Shown piece by piece: positions 9,462 through 19,481 of a stretch of DNA of 64,000 bases. Location of the stretch: positions 13,238-77,237 of the forward strand of contig CAVUIG010000002.1 of the NCBI GenBank assembly GCA_963741355.1. The letters are read 5' to 3'. This stretch comes from CAIWHR01 sp963741355. Its GTDB lineage: Bacteria > Pseudomonadota > Gammaproteobacteria > Burkholderiales > Casimicrobiaceae. A model generated the notes under the pieces. It was not told the origin of the DNA. It worked only from the letters and a program-made list of their open reading frames with translations, and did no database searches. Position 1 is the stretch's first letter. Each line of letters starts with the position of its first letter. Made by a program: the position numbers and the translations under genes.

Positions 9462-9532
9462 CCGCGGTCGCGGGCACAGCATGATCGTCGAGCATCGGCG
9501 CTTGGCCGCACCGCTGAATTCACCGCGGAATC

Positions 9533-9609
9533 TGGTCGGGGTGAGAGGATTTGAACCTCCGACATCTTGCTCCCAAAGCAAGCGCGCTACCAGGCTGCGC
9601 TACACCCCG
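9533..9609 (-). tRNA. tRNA-Pro (anticodon UGG), CCA encoded
   Basis: On the minus strand a 77-base cloverleaf can be folded: acceptor CGGGGTG pairs with CACCCCG, followed by A and an encoded CCA. The D-arm contains AGCGCAGCCTGGTAGCGC, the anticodon stem-loop has GCTTTGGGAGC with anticodon TGG, and the T-arm is the standard GAGGTTCAAATCCTC. All stems pair well, so the gene looks functional. It reads UGG, decoding CCA and CCG. Confidence 0.95.
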
Positions 9610-9663
9610 AAGGAGGCGATTATCCCCGCTGTGGCGCGCGCCAACAAGCCGCGCGCCAGAGAG

Positions 9664-9882
9664 CTACTTGGCCCGGGCGAGAAATCCCACGCCGTTGATC
9701 GCGGCGACGATCTCGGCCGGATTCACGGCGGCGCCGTCGTAAGTCACCGCCGCGCGCTTGTCGGCGAGCGACACGTCGACCTGTTTGACGCCGGGCATCT
9801 GCGTCACGGCACGCGTCACGCTGCGGACGCAGCCGTCGCAATGCATGCCGTCGACGACGAACTCCTTCTTCACGTAAGCCAT
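9664..9882 (-). CDS. copZ: Heavy-metal-associated (copper chaperone) domain protein
   Basis: A 72-residue single HMA domain with the metal site GMHCDGC near the N-terminus and the expected beta-alpha-beta-beta-alpha-beta pattern (VDVSLADKRAAVTYD, IVAAINGVGFLARAK). ATG 9882 is chosen because GAGGAG sits six bases upstream. It follows the copper ATPase gene on the same strand with almost no gap, so the two form a copper efflux unit. The chaperone should deliver Cu(I) to the ATPase's own HMA domain. The symbol rests on domain and context. Confidence 0.85.
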   Translation of the reverse strand: MAYVKKEFVVDGMHCDGCVRSVTRAVTQMPGVKQVDVSLADKRAAVTYDGAAVNPAEIVAAINGVGFLARAK

Positions 9883-9905
9883 GTCGGGCTCCTCGTCCTG
9901 ATGGG

Positions 9906-12152
9906 TCATCGCCGCCGGCAGCGACACGCGCTGTCCGGAAACGCCGGCCGCCTGGTTCGCTGCCGAATCCGGTCGCCGCGGACGCCAGCGGCGTCAGCAA
10001 GAGCGCATTGCCGACGACCGAGACCGAGCTTGCCGCCATCGCCGCCCCGGCGATCACCGGCGAGAGCAGTCCGAACGCCGCGAGCGGAATTCCCAGCGCA
10101 TTGTAGACAAAAGCGAAGAAAAGGTTCTGCCGGATCTTCGAAAGCGTCGCACGCGAGAGTTCGATGGCCGCGGCAACTCCGGCGAGGTCGTTGCGCAACA
10201 GCGTGAGGTCGGCGGCGGCCAGCGCGCTGCCGGCGCCCGCCCCATCGCGAACGACACGTCCGCCTGCGCGAGCGCCGGCGCGTCGTTGACGCCGTCGCCC
10301 AGCATGCCGACGACGTGGCCTTCGCGCTGCAGCGCCACGATCGTCGCGCGCTTGTCCTCCGGCCGCTGCTCGGCATGCCAGCGGTCGATGCCGACCGTCT
10401 TCGCGACGGCGGCCGCGGGTGCGGAATGATCGCCCGTCAGCATCATCACGGCGACGCCGGACTCGCGCAGCGCCAAGACGGCGTCCGCCGCGTTCGGCCG
10501 CAATGCATCGGCGAGCGTGATCCATCCGACCAGCGTGTCGCCCTCCGCAACGCCGACGATCGTGTGACCCTCGCCGCGCGCTTCGATCAGGTCTTCCGTG
10601 TCGATGGCGACCCCCGCCTCGGCGAGGAACGCGGGAGAGCCGAGGCGGATCGCCTGCGCGCCGTTGACGCCGGTCAACCCGCGCCCGGGATACGAGCGGA
10701 TCTGGGTCACCGGCAGCGGCTCGAGCTCGTTGAGCTGCGCCCGCACGGTGATCGCGCGCGCCAGCGGATGCGTCGCGCCGTGCTCGAGCGACGAGGCGAG
10801 CAGCAGGACCTCGTTCGCGGTGAACCCCTTGCCGGGATGAACGGCGGAGACACTCGGCTCACCGGCGGTCAGCGTCCCGGTCTTGTCGACGACCAGCGTG
10901 TCGATCTTTTCGGCGCGCTCCAGCGCCGCCGCGCTCTTGACGAGAATGCCCGCCTGCGCGCCGCGCCCGATCCCGACCATCAGCGCCGTCGGCGTCGCGA
11001 GCCCGAGGGCGCAGGGGCACGCGATGACGAGCACCGCCGTCGCGCGCATCAGCGCGGCCGCCCAGTCGCTGCAGCACGAGCCCGTTGGCGACGAGCGTGA
11101 CGAGCGCGATCGCCAGCACCGCCGGCACGAAGCGTCCGGAGACGACGTCGGCGAGGCGCTGCACCGGCGCCTTCGATCCCTGCGCCGCGGCGACCTGGCG
11201 GACGATGCCCGCGAGCAGCGTCGACTGTCCGACCGCGGTCGCTTCGCAGCGCAACGGGGAGAGTTCGTTGACCGTCCCGGCCAGCACCGGGGCGCCCGGC
11301 TTCTTGGCGACGGGCTCGCTCTCGCCGGTCAGCATCGCTTCGTTGACGGACGATTCGCCGTTCAGCACGCGGCCGTCGACGGGGACGCTGGCGCCGGCCC
11401 TGACGACGAACACGTCGCCGGCATGCACGTGCGCGAGCGAGACTTCCTTGAGCTCGCCGTCACGCTCGCGCAACACCGTGGGCGGCTGCAGATTGAGCAG
11501 GTGCCGGATCGCGTTGGCCGTGCGCGCGGTCGCGCGCCGCTCGAGCCACTTGCCGAGCAGCACGAGCGTGATCACGACCGCGGAGGCCTCGAAATAGACG
11601 TGCTGTCCGGCGAGCGGCACGAGCCAGACGGCGACGCTGAACACGAACGCGGCCGAGGTCCCCAGCGCGACCAGCACGTCCATGTTGGCGGCGCCGCCGC
11701 GCAATGCATGCCAGGCGCCCTTGTAGAAGCGCGCGCCGCACCAGAACTGCACCGGCGTCGCGAGCGCGCATTGCAGCCATACCGGCATCTCCAGCTCGTG
11801 CCGGCCGGTCGACCATGAACAGCATCTGGGCGACGAACGGCGCGGTGAGGATCGCCGCGACGGCGAATCGCACGAAATCGGTGTTACGGAGCCGCTGCTG
11901 CGCGTGCGCCTCGTGCGCGGGCAGCGAGAACGGGTCGACTGCCGGCGCGGCATCGTAGCCGGCCTTGCGAACGGCCTCGATCAGGCGCTTGGGATCCGAC
12001 TTGTCCGGGTCGAAGCGCACACGCGCCGTCTCCGTCGCGAAATTGACGGCCGCCTCGACGCCGTCGGCGCGGTTCAGCACCTTTTCGATCCGCGCGGCGC
12101 ACGCCGCGCAGGTCATCCCGGTGAGCGTGAGGTCGATCGTACGGGCGGACAT
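9906..12152 (-). CDS. copA: Copper-translocating P1B-type ATPase (several frame breaks)
   Basis: Inner-membrane Cu(I) exporter. Order of motifs: one N-terminal HMA domain (LTGMTCAACAARIEK), membrane segments from about residue 95, the actuator motif MLTGESEPVAKKPGAP, the metal-binding IACPCALGLATPTALM, the phosphorylation site VVDKTGTLTAGEP, and the hinge GMLGDGVNDAPALAQADV. The frame breaks near 11813, 11068 and 10241 (two gains and one loss in a G run), and the motifs line up only when these are repaired. The end is uncertain: the frame carrying VVGNALLLTPLASAATG has no stop before copZ, so a further slip probably leads to the stop at 9906. It is divergent from the cyclase gene across 136 bases; I see no adjacent CueR-type regulator. 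Confidence 0.88.
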
Positions 12153-12288
12153 GGGGTTTGCGGGCTCCGGGCCCGCAGGTCCTATCTGGGCCCGATTTTA
12201 CGCTGCACAAGCGGTGTCGGCGCCGCCCTGTTGCGCGGGCCGGGGATGCTCCGCAGAATGATCGCTGCCTTGTCCTTGCCGCATCGCC

Positions 12289-15200
12289 ATGCCCGACCTC
12301 CCCAGCGCGCCCGCGACCTTGCCCCTCGAGGCGGTGACGATCCTCTTCACGGACATCGAGAAGAGCACCGCCCTGTGGGAGCAGGATGCAGCGCGGATGT
12401 CGAGGGCGCTCGCCGCACACGATGCGCTCGCGCGCCGCGTGGTCGAGAGCGCGTCGCGGCACTGTCATCAAGATGACCGGCGACGGCATGCATGCGGTGT
12501 TCGAGGCGGCGCATGATGCGCTTGCGGCGAGCCTCGATCTGCAGCAGGCGATCGCTGATCCGGCGACGACCGAAGACCTGGCATTGCGCGTGCGCTGCGG
12601 CATCCATGCCGGCCTCGTCGAGCGACGCGACAACGATTGCTTCGGCGGCGCAGTCAATCGCGCCGCACGAATCATGGCCAGCGCCCACGGCGGACAAGTG
12701 CTGCTGTCACAGGCGGTGGTCGGACCTCCTGCACGGACTCCTGCCGGTGCCGGTGACGTTGCACGATCTCGGCAGTGTCCGGCTGAAGGACCTGGCCACG
12801 CCGGAGCGGGTCTACCAGGCCGTGCACCCGGCGCTGCGGCGGGATTTTCCGGCACTGCGTTCGCTCGAAGCCACGCCGAACAACCTGCCGCAACAGCCGA
12901 CGAGCTTCATCGGCCGCGCCCGGGAACAGGGCGATGTCGAGCAACTGCTCGCGCAGATCGCGCCTGCTGACGCTCACCGGCTCCGGCGGCTGTGGCAAGA
13001 CGCGCCTCGCACTGCAGGTTGCGGCCGACGCGCTCGACCGCTACGCGGATGGTGTATGGTTCGTCGAGCTCGCGCCCCTGTCGGATCCGGAACGGGTATC
13101 GCAATCGGTCGCCGCGGTCCTGGGACTCAAGGAAGAGCCGGGGCCCCCGCTCGTACGGACGCTGACCGACCATCTGAAGGATCGGCGCCTGCTCCTGCTT
13201 CTCGACAACTGCGAGCACCTACTCGACACGTGCGCGCGTCTCGCGGACGCGATGCTCAGGCAATGCCCAGGTGTGCGGATCCTCGCGAGCAGCCGCGAGG
13301 CCCTCGGCATCGCCGGCGAACAGGCGTATCGAGTGCCGTCGCTGTCGCTGCCGGACCCGAAGGAGGCCCCGACGCCGGCCTCGGTGATTCCATTCGAAGC
13401 GGTTCAGCTGTTCCGCGAACGCGCGCGCCTTGCCCGCGCGGATTTCGCGATCACCGAACGCAATGCGGCGGCGGTCGCCTCGATTTGCCGCCGGCTCGAC
13501 GGCATTCCACTCGCACTCGAGCTCGCCGCGGCTCGCGTGCGTTCGCTGTCGGTCGAGGTTATCGACGGCAAGCTGAACGAGCGCTTCCGCCTGCTGACCG
13601 GGGGCTCGCGCACCGCGCTGCCCCGGCAGCAGACGCTGCGGGCGCTGATCGACTGGAGTTACGATCTCTTAAACGAGCCCGCGCGATGCCTGCTGCAGCG
13701 GCTCTCCGTGTTTGCGGGCGGGCTGGACGCTCGAGGCTGCCGAGCGACGTGTGCGCGGGCGAGGGCCTCGCGGAGGAAGAAATCCTCGACCTGCTCATCT
13801 CGCTTGCGGACAAGAGCCTCGTCGCCGTTGACTCCGTCGATGGCGGCTCGCGCTACCGGTTACTCGAGACTGTGCGCCAATATTCGCGCGACCGATTGCA
13901 GGAGGGAAGCGGCGGCGAGACGACGCGGGCCCGGCATCGCGATTTCTTCGCCGCACTCGCCGAAGAAGCGGAGCCGCAACTGATCGGCGCGGAGCAGACG
14001 GCATGGCTGCGACGCCTTGAAAGCGAGCACGAGAATCTGCGGGCGGCGCTCGAATGGAGCTCCACCGACGCGGACTCCGCGAAGGGTCTGCAGCTGTGCG
14101 GCGCGCTGCAGCGTTTCTGGTATACGCGCGGCTACTTCAACGAGGGCCGCGCGTGGTGCGCGCTCCTCCTCGCGCGGCCGGGCGCGCAAACACCGACTCG
14201 CGAGCGCGCGAAGGCGTTGCGCTGCGCCGGTTGGCTGGCGCGCGAACAGTGCGATTATGCGGCGGCCCGAACGCTGCTGGAGGAGGGTCTCGCGCTTGGG
14301 CAGGCGCTGGAAGATCGGCGCGGGGTCGCCGAACGCGCTCAGCGGGCTAGGCGGCATCGCGCGCGAGCAGGGCGACTTCGAGACGGCCCGCGAGCGCTTC
14401 GCGGGAAGCCTCGAGCTCTATCGAGGCGCGGGAGACCGCCAGGGCGTCGCCGGAGCACTCAACAGCCTGGGCCTGCTCGCGCGCGAGCTCGGGGACTACC
14501 CGGCCGCGCGCAGGCTCTACGAGGAGAGTCTCGCGATCGACCGGGAGCTCGACGACCGGCGCAGCATCGCCGTTTCGCTCAACAACCTCGGTGGCATGGC
14601 GTGCGACCAGGGCGACTTCGCGACCGCCCGCGCGCTGCACGAGGAAAGCCTTGCGATCAGGCGCGAGCTCGGCGACCGCAGCGGCATCGCATCGTCGCTC
14701 ACCAACCTCGGCGACATCGCGCGCGAGCAGCGCGACTACGCGACGGCCGAGCGCCTCATCGAGGAAAGCCTCACGATGCGGCGCGAACTCGGCGATCGCC
14801 GCGGCATAGCGATCTCGCTGTGCATCCTCGGGAACACCGCGCTGGAGCAGAGCCGCCACGCCCAAGCGCAGGCGCTCTACGAGGAGAGCCTCGCGATCGA
14901 GCGGGCGCTCGGCGATCGTTGGGGTATCGCGACGTCGCTCAACTATCTCGCCAACCTTGCGTCGGAAACGGACGCGCCGGAGCAAGCCCGGAAGCTCTAC
15001 GCGGAAAGCCTCGAGATCACACGCGAGCTGGGTGATCGGTGGGGCATCGCCGAGTCGCTGACGGGGCTCGGCTATGTCGCGCTGGCGACCGCCGGGCCCT
15101 TGGCGGCCGCGCGCGTGTGGGGGGCGGCGGAACGCCTGCGCGGAGAGATCGGCGCTCCGTTGCACGACCACGAACGTTCGCGCTACGAGCGGGAGGTCGC

Positions 15201-15312
15201 CGCGGCGCGCGCGGCGACGCCGGAAGGAGCGGCGTTTGCGACAGCCTGGGAGGAAGGACGGGCGATGACGCTCGAGGCCGCTGTCGAGCTCGCGCTCGGC
15301 GTGCCGGGCTGA
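12289..15312 (+). CDS. Adenylate cyclase / STAND ATPase / TPR regulator (six frame breaks)
   Basis: About 1,000 residues when repaired. Domain 1 is a class III nucleotide cyclase: EAVTILFTDIEKSTALWEQ with the metal-binding Asp, TGDGMHAVFEAAHDALAA with the second Asp, and GGAVNRAARIMASAHGGQ. Domain 2 is a STAND-type ATPase: P-loop TLTGSGGCGKTRLALQVA, Walker B RLLLLLDNCEHLLD and ILASSREALGI. Domain 3 is a run of about seven TPRs. Breaks occur near 12456, 12719, 12960, 13722, 13747 and 14331, all explained by one extra base. The architecture suggests a signal-gated switch: TPRs bind a ligand or partner, the ATPase relays, the cyclase acts. The input and target are unknown. No DNA-binding domain is visible. 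Confidence 0.75.
14280..15060 (+). repeat. Tandem 120-bp TPR-coding repeat
   Basis: Within the cyclase/TPR gene the codons for the (E/A)ESLxI...(E/R)LGDR motif recur with exact 120-base spacing: the ESL codons begin near 14407, 14527, 14647, 14767, 14887 and 15007. Each unit encodes one 40-residue TPR. The first unit, starting near 14286, is 121 bases from the next, and the extra base coincides with the frame break at 14331. DNA similarity between units is high enough for unequal recombination or assembly slippage. Confidence 0.85.
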
Positions 15313-15371
15313 GCATTTGCCCCTCAAGGGGGCCGCCTATGACCTCGATCATGCCCGCCGGGCGACCACGA

Positions 15372-15677
15372 TCAGAAGGCGATTCGCCCGGTCAGCATGT
15401 CCTTGTACATCACCCAGTCGCCCATGAGGCTGTAGAGCGGATGGGCGAAGGTCGCAGGGCGATTGTGCTCGAACGCGAAATGCCCGACCCACGCGAACCC
15501 GTAACCCGCGACGGGCGCCGCGGCGAGCCACCACGCGTTGCCCGTCGCCAGCGCCGCGACGACGGTGCCGAGCACGAGCGACGTGCCGGCGAAATGCAGG
15601 CGGCGGCAGGTCCGGTTCGAGTGCTCGGAGAGGTAGAACGGATAGAACTCGGCGAATGAAGTGAAACGATCCGTCAT
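15372..15677 (-). CDS. DUF962/Mpo1-like small membrane protein
   Basis: A 101-residue protein with the family opening FAEFYPFYLSEHSNRTCRR and LHFAGTSL, then two or three hydrophobic stretches (LVLGTVVAALATGNAWWLAA, VAGYGFAWVGHFAFEHNRPA). It ends SLMGDWVMYKDMLTGRI. The histidines in SEHSN, RRLHFAG and FEHNRP are the conserved family positions. The yeast member Mpo1 is an iron-dependent dioxygenase acting on 2-hydroxy fatty acids; whether the bacterial protein does the same is not shown here. It lies 36 bases upstream of ltaE on the same strand. Confidence 0.85.
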   Translation of the reverse strand: MTDRFTSFAEFYPFYLSEHSNRTCRRLHFAGTSLVLGTVVAALATGNAWWLAAAPVAGYGFAWVGHFAFEHNRPATFAHPLYSLMGDWVMYKDMLTGRIAF

Positions 15678-15713
15678 CGCAGGGTTCCCGGAGGGCCGGC
15701 CGTCGCGAACGCG

Positions 15714-16727
15714 TCACCGCCGGGCGGCGAAGAACGCATCGACGCAGGCAATCGCGCGCGTCACGTCCTCGCGCGCGACGTCGAGATGCGTGACCCAGCG
15801 CTGTTTCGTGGTCCCGGTGATCAGGACGCCGGCGGCCGCGAGGTGCGCGGCGAAAGCCTCCGCCACCGCGGGATCGACGCCGACGAAGATCATGTTGGTC
15901 TGCGGCGTCGCGACGGAGAGTGCCGCGTGCCGCGCGAGGCCCGCGGCGAGCGCGCTCGCGTTCTCGTGGTCCTCGGCGAGGCGCGTCACGTGATGCGCAA
16001 TCGCGTAGCGCCCGGCTTCCGCGAGGATTCCCGCCTGCCGCATCCCGCCGCCCAGCATCTTGCGCCAGCGCCGCGCCGCCTTGATGTAGTCGCGCCCGCC
16101 GCACAGCAGCGAGCCGACCGGCGCGCCCAGACCCTTGGACAGGCACACCGACACCGAATCGAACCCTTCCGCCAGCGCGCGCGGCGCGACGCCCTGCTTC
16201 ACCGCGGCGTTCCAGAGGCGCGCGCCGTCGAGATGGAGCGAGAGGCGGCGGCGATCGGCGAGCGCTCGCACCGTGGCGACGTAACCCTCTGGCAGGACCT
16301 TGCCGCCGATCGTGTTCTCGAGCGCGATGAGCCGTGTCTTCGCGAAATGCGAGTCCTCCGGCTTGATCGCCGCCTCGATCGCGGCGAGCGGTATCGTGCC
16401 GTCGGCAGCGTTGTCGAGCGGCTGCGGCTGCACGCTGCCGAGCGCCGCGCCGCCGCCCGCCTCGTAGCGGTAGTTGTGCGCCTCCTGCCCGAGGATCACC
16501 TCGTCGCCGCGCGCGCAGTGCGTCATCACGCCGATCAGGTTCGACTGCGTGCCCGACGGCACGAACAGCGACGCCTCGAAGCCGAGCAGCGCGGCGACCT
16601 CCGCCTCGAGCGCGTTGACGGACGGATCGTCGCCGAACACGTCGTCGCCGACGGGCGCCGCCGCCATCGCCGCCCGCATCCCCGGCGTGGGGCGCGTCAC
16701 GGTGTCGCTGCGAAAGTCCATCGCCAT
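15714..16727 (-). CDS. ltaE: Low-specificity L-threonine aldolase
   Basis: PLP-dependent fold type I enzyme of 337 residues that cleaves threonine/allo-threonine to glycine and acetaldehyde. Visible features: the N-terminal DFRSDTVTRPTPGMRAAM, cofactor-binding VPSGTQSNLIGVMTHCARGD, LHLDGARLWNAA with the aspartate that pairs with the pyridine nitrogen, and the Schiff-base lysine in VCLSKGLGAPVGSLL. Length is normal for the family (333-350). ATG 16727 or the ATG two codons later can serve as start. It lies just downstream of lysS on the same strand with a 13-base gap, likely co-transcribed. Confidence 0.93.
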   Translation of the reverse strand: MAMDFRSDTVTRPTPGMRAAMAAAPVGDDVFGDDPSVNALEAEVAALLGFEASLFVPSGTQSNLIGVMTHCARGDEVILGQEAHNYRYEAGGGAALGSVQPQPLDNAADGTIPLAAIEAAIKPEDSHFAKTRLIALENTIGGKVLPEGYVATVRALADRRRLSLHLDGARLWNAAVKQGVAPRALAEGFDSVSVCLSKGLGAPVGSLLCGGRDYIKAARRWRKMLGGGMRQAGILAEAGRYAIAHHVTRLAEDHENASALAAGLARHAALSVATPQTNMIFVGVDPAVAEAFAAHLAAAGVLITGTTKQRWVTHLDVAREDVTRAIACVDAFFAARR

Positions 16728-16740
16728 CGCGCGCCTCGGG

Positions 16741-18255
16741 TCAGCTTTCCGGCTTCAGCTGCGGGAAGAGAATCACGTCTCGGATCGACGGGCTGTCGGT
16801 CAGCAGCATGATGAGCCGGTCGATGCCGATGCCTTCGCCGGCCGTCGGCGGCAAGCCGTATTCGAGCGCGCGGATGTAGTCGGCGTCGTAGAACATGGCT
16901 TCCTCGTCGCCCGCTTCCTTCGCCGCCGCCTGCGTCGAGAAGCGCGCGGCCTGGTCCTCCGGATCGTTGAGCTCGGAGAACCCGTTGGCGAACTCGCGGC
17001 CGGTGATGAAGAGCTCGAAGCGGTCGGTCACCGCGGGATTGGCGTCGTTGGCGCGCGCGAGCGGCGACACGTCGGTCGGATGCGCGACGATGAAGGTCGG
17101 CTGCACGAGCTTGGCCTCCGTCGTCGCCTCGAAGAGCTTGAGCTGCAGGAGGCCCACGCCGTCGGTCGCGAACAGCTCGACGTCGAAGGGCGCCAGCGCC
17201 ACGCGAAGATATTCCGGCTTGGCGAGCTCCGCCAGCGGATAGCTCGGGTTGTACTGGTGGATCGCCTCGGCCATCGTGAGCCGGTCGAACGGACGCGCGA
17301 GATCGATCGATTGTCCCTGATAGTCGAGCGCCGTCGTGCCGACGACCTTCTGCGCGACCTCGCGCAGAAGCGCCTCGGTGAGATCCATCAGGTAGTGATA
17401 ATCCTGGTAGGCCTCGTAGAACTCGAGCATCGTGAACTCCGGATTGTGCCGGGTCGAGATGCCTTCGTTGCGGAAGTTGCGGTTGATCTCGAACACCTTC
17501 TCCATGCCGCCGACGACGAGCTTCTTGAGATACAGCTCCGGCGCGATCCGCAGGTAGAGCTTCATGTCGAGCGCGTTGTGGTGCGTCGTGAACGGCCGCG
17601 CGGCGGCGCCGCCCGGGATCGGGTGCATCATCGGCGTCTCGACTTCGAGGTAGCCGCGCGCGACGAAGAATTCGCGCATCGCCTGGACGATCGCCGAACG
17701 CTGCGCGAACACGCGGCGCGCGTCCGGATTGGTGATGAGGTCGACGTAGCGCTGCCGGTAGCGCTGCTCCTGGTCGGAGAGCCCGTGGAACTTCTCCGGC
17801 AGCGGCCGCAGCGCCTTCGCGAGCAGCCGGATCGACGAGACGCGGATCGAGAGCTCTCCGGTCTTGGTCTTGAAGAGCGTTCCCGTCGCGCCGACGATGT
17901 CGCCCAGATCCCAGTGCTTGAACGCCTCGAGCGCCTCGGCGCCGATCGCGTCCTGCGTCACGTAGAGCTGGATGCGCCCGCTCATGTCCTGCAGGGTGGC
18001 GAAGCAGGCCTTGCCCATCACGCGCTTCAGCATCATCCGGCCCGCGACCGTCGCGCCGACGTGCAGCGGCTCGAGCTCCTCGTTGAATTTCGCGTCGTAT
18101 TGCCGGTGCAGGTCGGCGGCGAGGCTGTCGCGACGGAAATCGTTGGGAAAGGCGTTGCCCTGCGCGCGCAGCGCGGCGAGCTTCCCGCGCCGCTCGGCGA
18201 CGATCTGGTTCTCGTCCGCGGGCGGCGCCGGTGGCGCATTGTTCTTATCGGTCAC
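16741..18255 (-). CDS. lysS: Lysyl-tRNA synthetase, class II
   Basis: A 504-residue cytosolic aminoacyl-tRNA synthetase. The N-terminal OB-fold anticodon-binding domain spans about residues 55-150 (VAGRMMLKRVMGKACFATLQ). The class II core follows: motif 1 region VETPMMHPIPGGAAARPF, motif 2 NFRNEGISTRHNPEF and motif 3 GEGIGIDRLIMLLTDS. Length matches bacterial LysS. It starts three bases after the prfB stop; a prfB-lysS pair is also found in Escherichia coli, so co-transcription is expected. No frame breaks. Confidence 0.97.
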   Translation of the reverse strand: MTDKNNAPPAPPADENQIVAERRGKLAALRAQGNAFPNDFRRDSLAADLHRQYDAKFNEELEPLHVGATVAGRMMLKRVMGKACFATLQDMSGRIQLYVTQDAIGAEALEAFKHWDLGDIVGATGTLFKTKTGELSIRVSSIRLLAKALRPLPEKFHGLSDQEQRYRQRYVDLITNPDARRVFAQRSAIVQAMREFFVARGYLEVETPMMHPIPGGAAARPFTTHHNALDMKLYLRIAPELYLKKLVVGGMEKVFEINRNFRNEGISTRHNPEFTMLEFYEAYQDYHYLMDLTEALLREVAQKVVGTTALDYQGQSIDLARPFDRLTMAEAIHQYNPSYPLAELAKPEYLRVALAPFDVELFATDGVGLLQLKLFEATTEAKLVQPTFIVAHPTDVSPLARANDANPAVTDRFELFITGREFANGFSELNDPEDQAARFSTQAAAKEAGDEEAMFYDADYIRALEYGLPPTAGEGIGIDRLIMLLTDSPSIRDVILFPQLKPES

Positions 18256-18258
18256 GCT

Positions 18259-19363
18259 TCAGACTCCCTGCTTCAGGCTTGCGGCGATGAAATCGTCGAG
18301 ATCACCGTCGAGGACCCGCTGCGTGTCGCCGACTTCGTAGTTGGTGCGCAGGTCCTTGATCCGCGACTGGTCGAGCACGTAGCTCCTGATCTGGTGACCC
18401 CAGCCGATGTCGGTCTTGGCGTCCTCGAGCTTCTGCTGCTCGGCCTGGCGCTTGCGAAGCTCGAGCTCATAGAGCTTCGATTTCAGCATCGCCATCGCCT
18501 CGGCGCGGTTGCGATGCTGCGAGCGGTCGGTCTGGCACTGGACGACGGTGTTGGTGGGCAGGTGCGTGATGCGCACCGCCGAATCGGTCTTGTTGATGTG
18601 CTGCCCGCCGGCGCCCGACGCGCGGAACGTGTCGATGCGCAGGTCCGCCGGGTTGATCTCGACCTCGATCGAGTCGTCCACCTCCGGATACACGAACACG
18701 CTCGCGAACGACGTGTGCCGCCGCGCGTTCGAATCGAAAGGACTCTTGCGCACCAGCCGATGCACGCCGATCTCCGTGCGCAGGTGCCCGTAGGCGTAGT
18801 CGCCGCTGATCTTGAGCGACGCGCTCTTCAGGCCCGCGACTTCGCCGGGCGTTTCCTCGAGGAGCTCGGTCTTGAATCCCTTGCGCTCGCCATATCGGAT
18901 GTACATGCGCTCCAGCATCGCCGCCCAGTCCTGCGCCTCGGTGCCGCCCGAGCCCGCCTGGATGTCGACGAAGCAGTTGGCGGGATCGAGCGCGTTGCTG
19001 AACATCCGGCGAAACTCGAGGTCGCCGACGCGGGCCTCGAGCGCGCGGACATCCGCGCCGACCGCCTCGAGCGTCGCGTCGTCCGCGTCGGAGCGCGCCA
19101 GCGCGAAGAGCTCGGCGCTGTCGCGAATCCCCCGGTCCAGCTCCGTCAGCGCGCCGACGACGCCGTCGAGCATCTTCTTTTCCTTGCCAAGCTCCTGCGC
19201 GCGCTTCGGGTCGTCCCAGATCTTCGGGTTCTCGAGCTCGCGCGCGACTTCGGTGAGGCGCACCGCCTTCACATCGAAGTCAAAGATACCTCCGGAGATC
19301 GAGGGTGCGCTTCGAAAGTCCGTCGAGCGTCGCGGCGAGCTGGTTCAGGCGTTCTGCGTCCAT
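18259..19363 (-). CDS. prfB: Peptide chain release factor 2 (programmed +1 frameshift)
   Basis: RF2 recognises UGA and UAA stops and triggers peptide release. The gene is in two frames: a 27-codon first segment from ATG 19363 (MDAERLNQLAATLDGL) ends at an in-frame UGA, and translation resumes in the +1 frame at DFDVKAVRLTEVAREL. The second part holds the GGQ release motif in SGAGGQHINKTDSAVR and the usual C-terminus. Total about 367 residues, normal for RF2. Unlike the other frame breaks in this window, this one has the recognised slippery site and is a genuine autoregulatory device. It lies upstream of lysS. Confidence 0.97.
19280..19296 (-). promoter_or_regulatory. prfB programmed frameshift site
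   Basis: On the minus strand the sequence reads GGAGGTATCTTTGAC: an internal Shine-Dalgarno-like GGAGG, then TAT, the slippery CTT codon and the UGA stop followed by C. This matches the conserved bacterial RF2 autoregulation site, in which scarce RF2 stalls at UGA and lets the ribosome slip +1 on CUU. Confidence 0.95.
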
Positions 19364-19481
19364 GGCGTCGGCTTTCGTGGCAATCGTGAATTATAGCCGA
19401 AGGACGCGTCGCATCCCGGCTTCCCGCTCGTCGTTCCGACGCCGCCTTGGGCCGTGCAACGCTTTCGCCTATCATTGGGTC

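Noticed and set aside
14280..15060. CRISPR-like or satellite repeat
   Set aside because: The 120-base periodicity is coding, in frame, and gives TPR motifs; there are no constant repeats with unique spacers anywhere in the window.
16474..19389. A 971-codon open frame on the plus strand
   Set aside because: It lies antisense to lysS and prfB, is made of Arg/Leu/Val/His-rich low-complexity sequence typical of the reverse of GC-rich genes, and has no domain or ribosome site.
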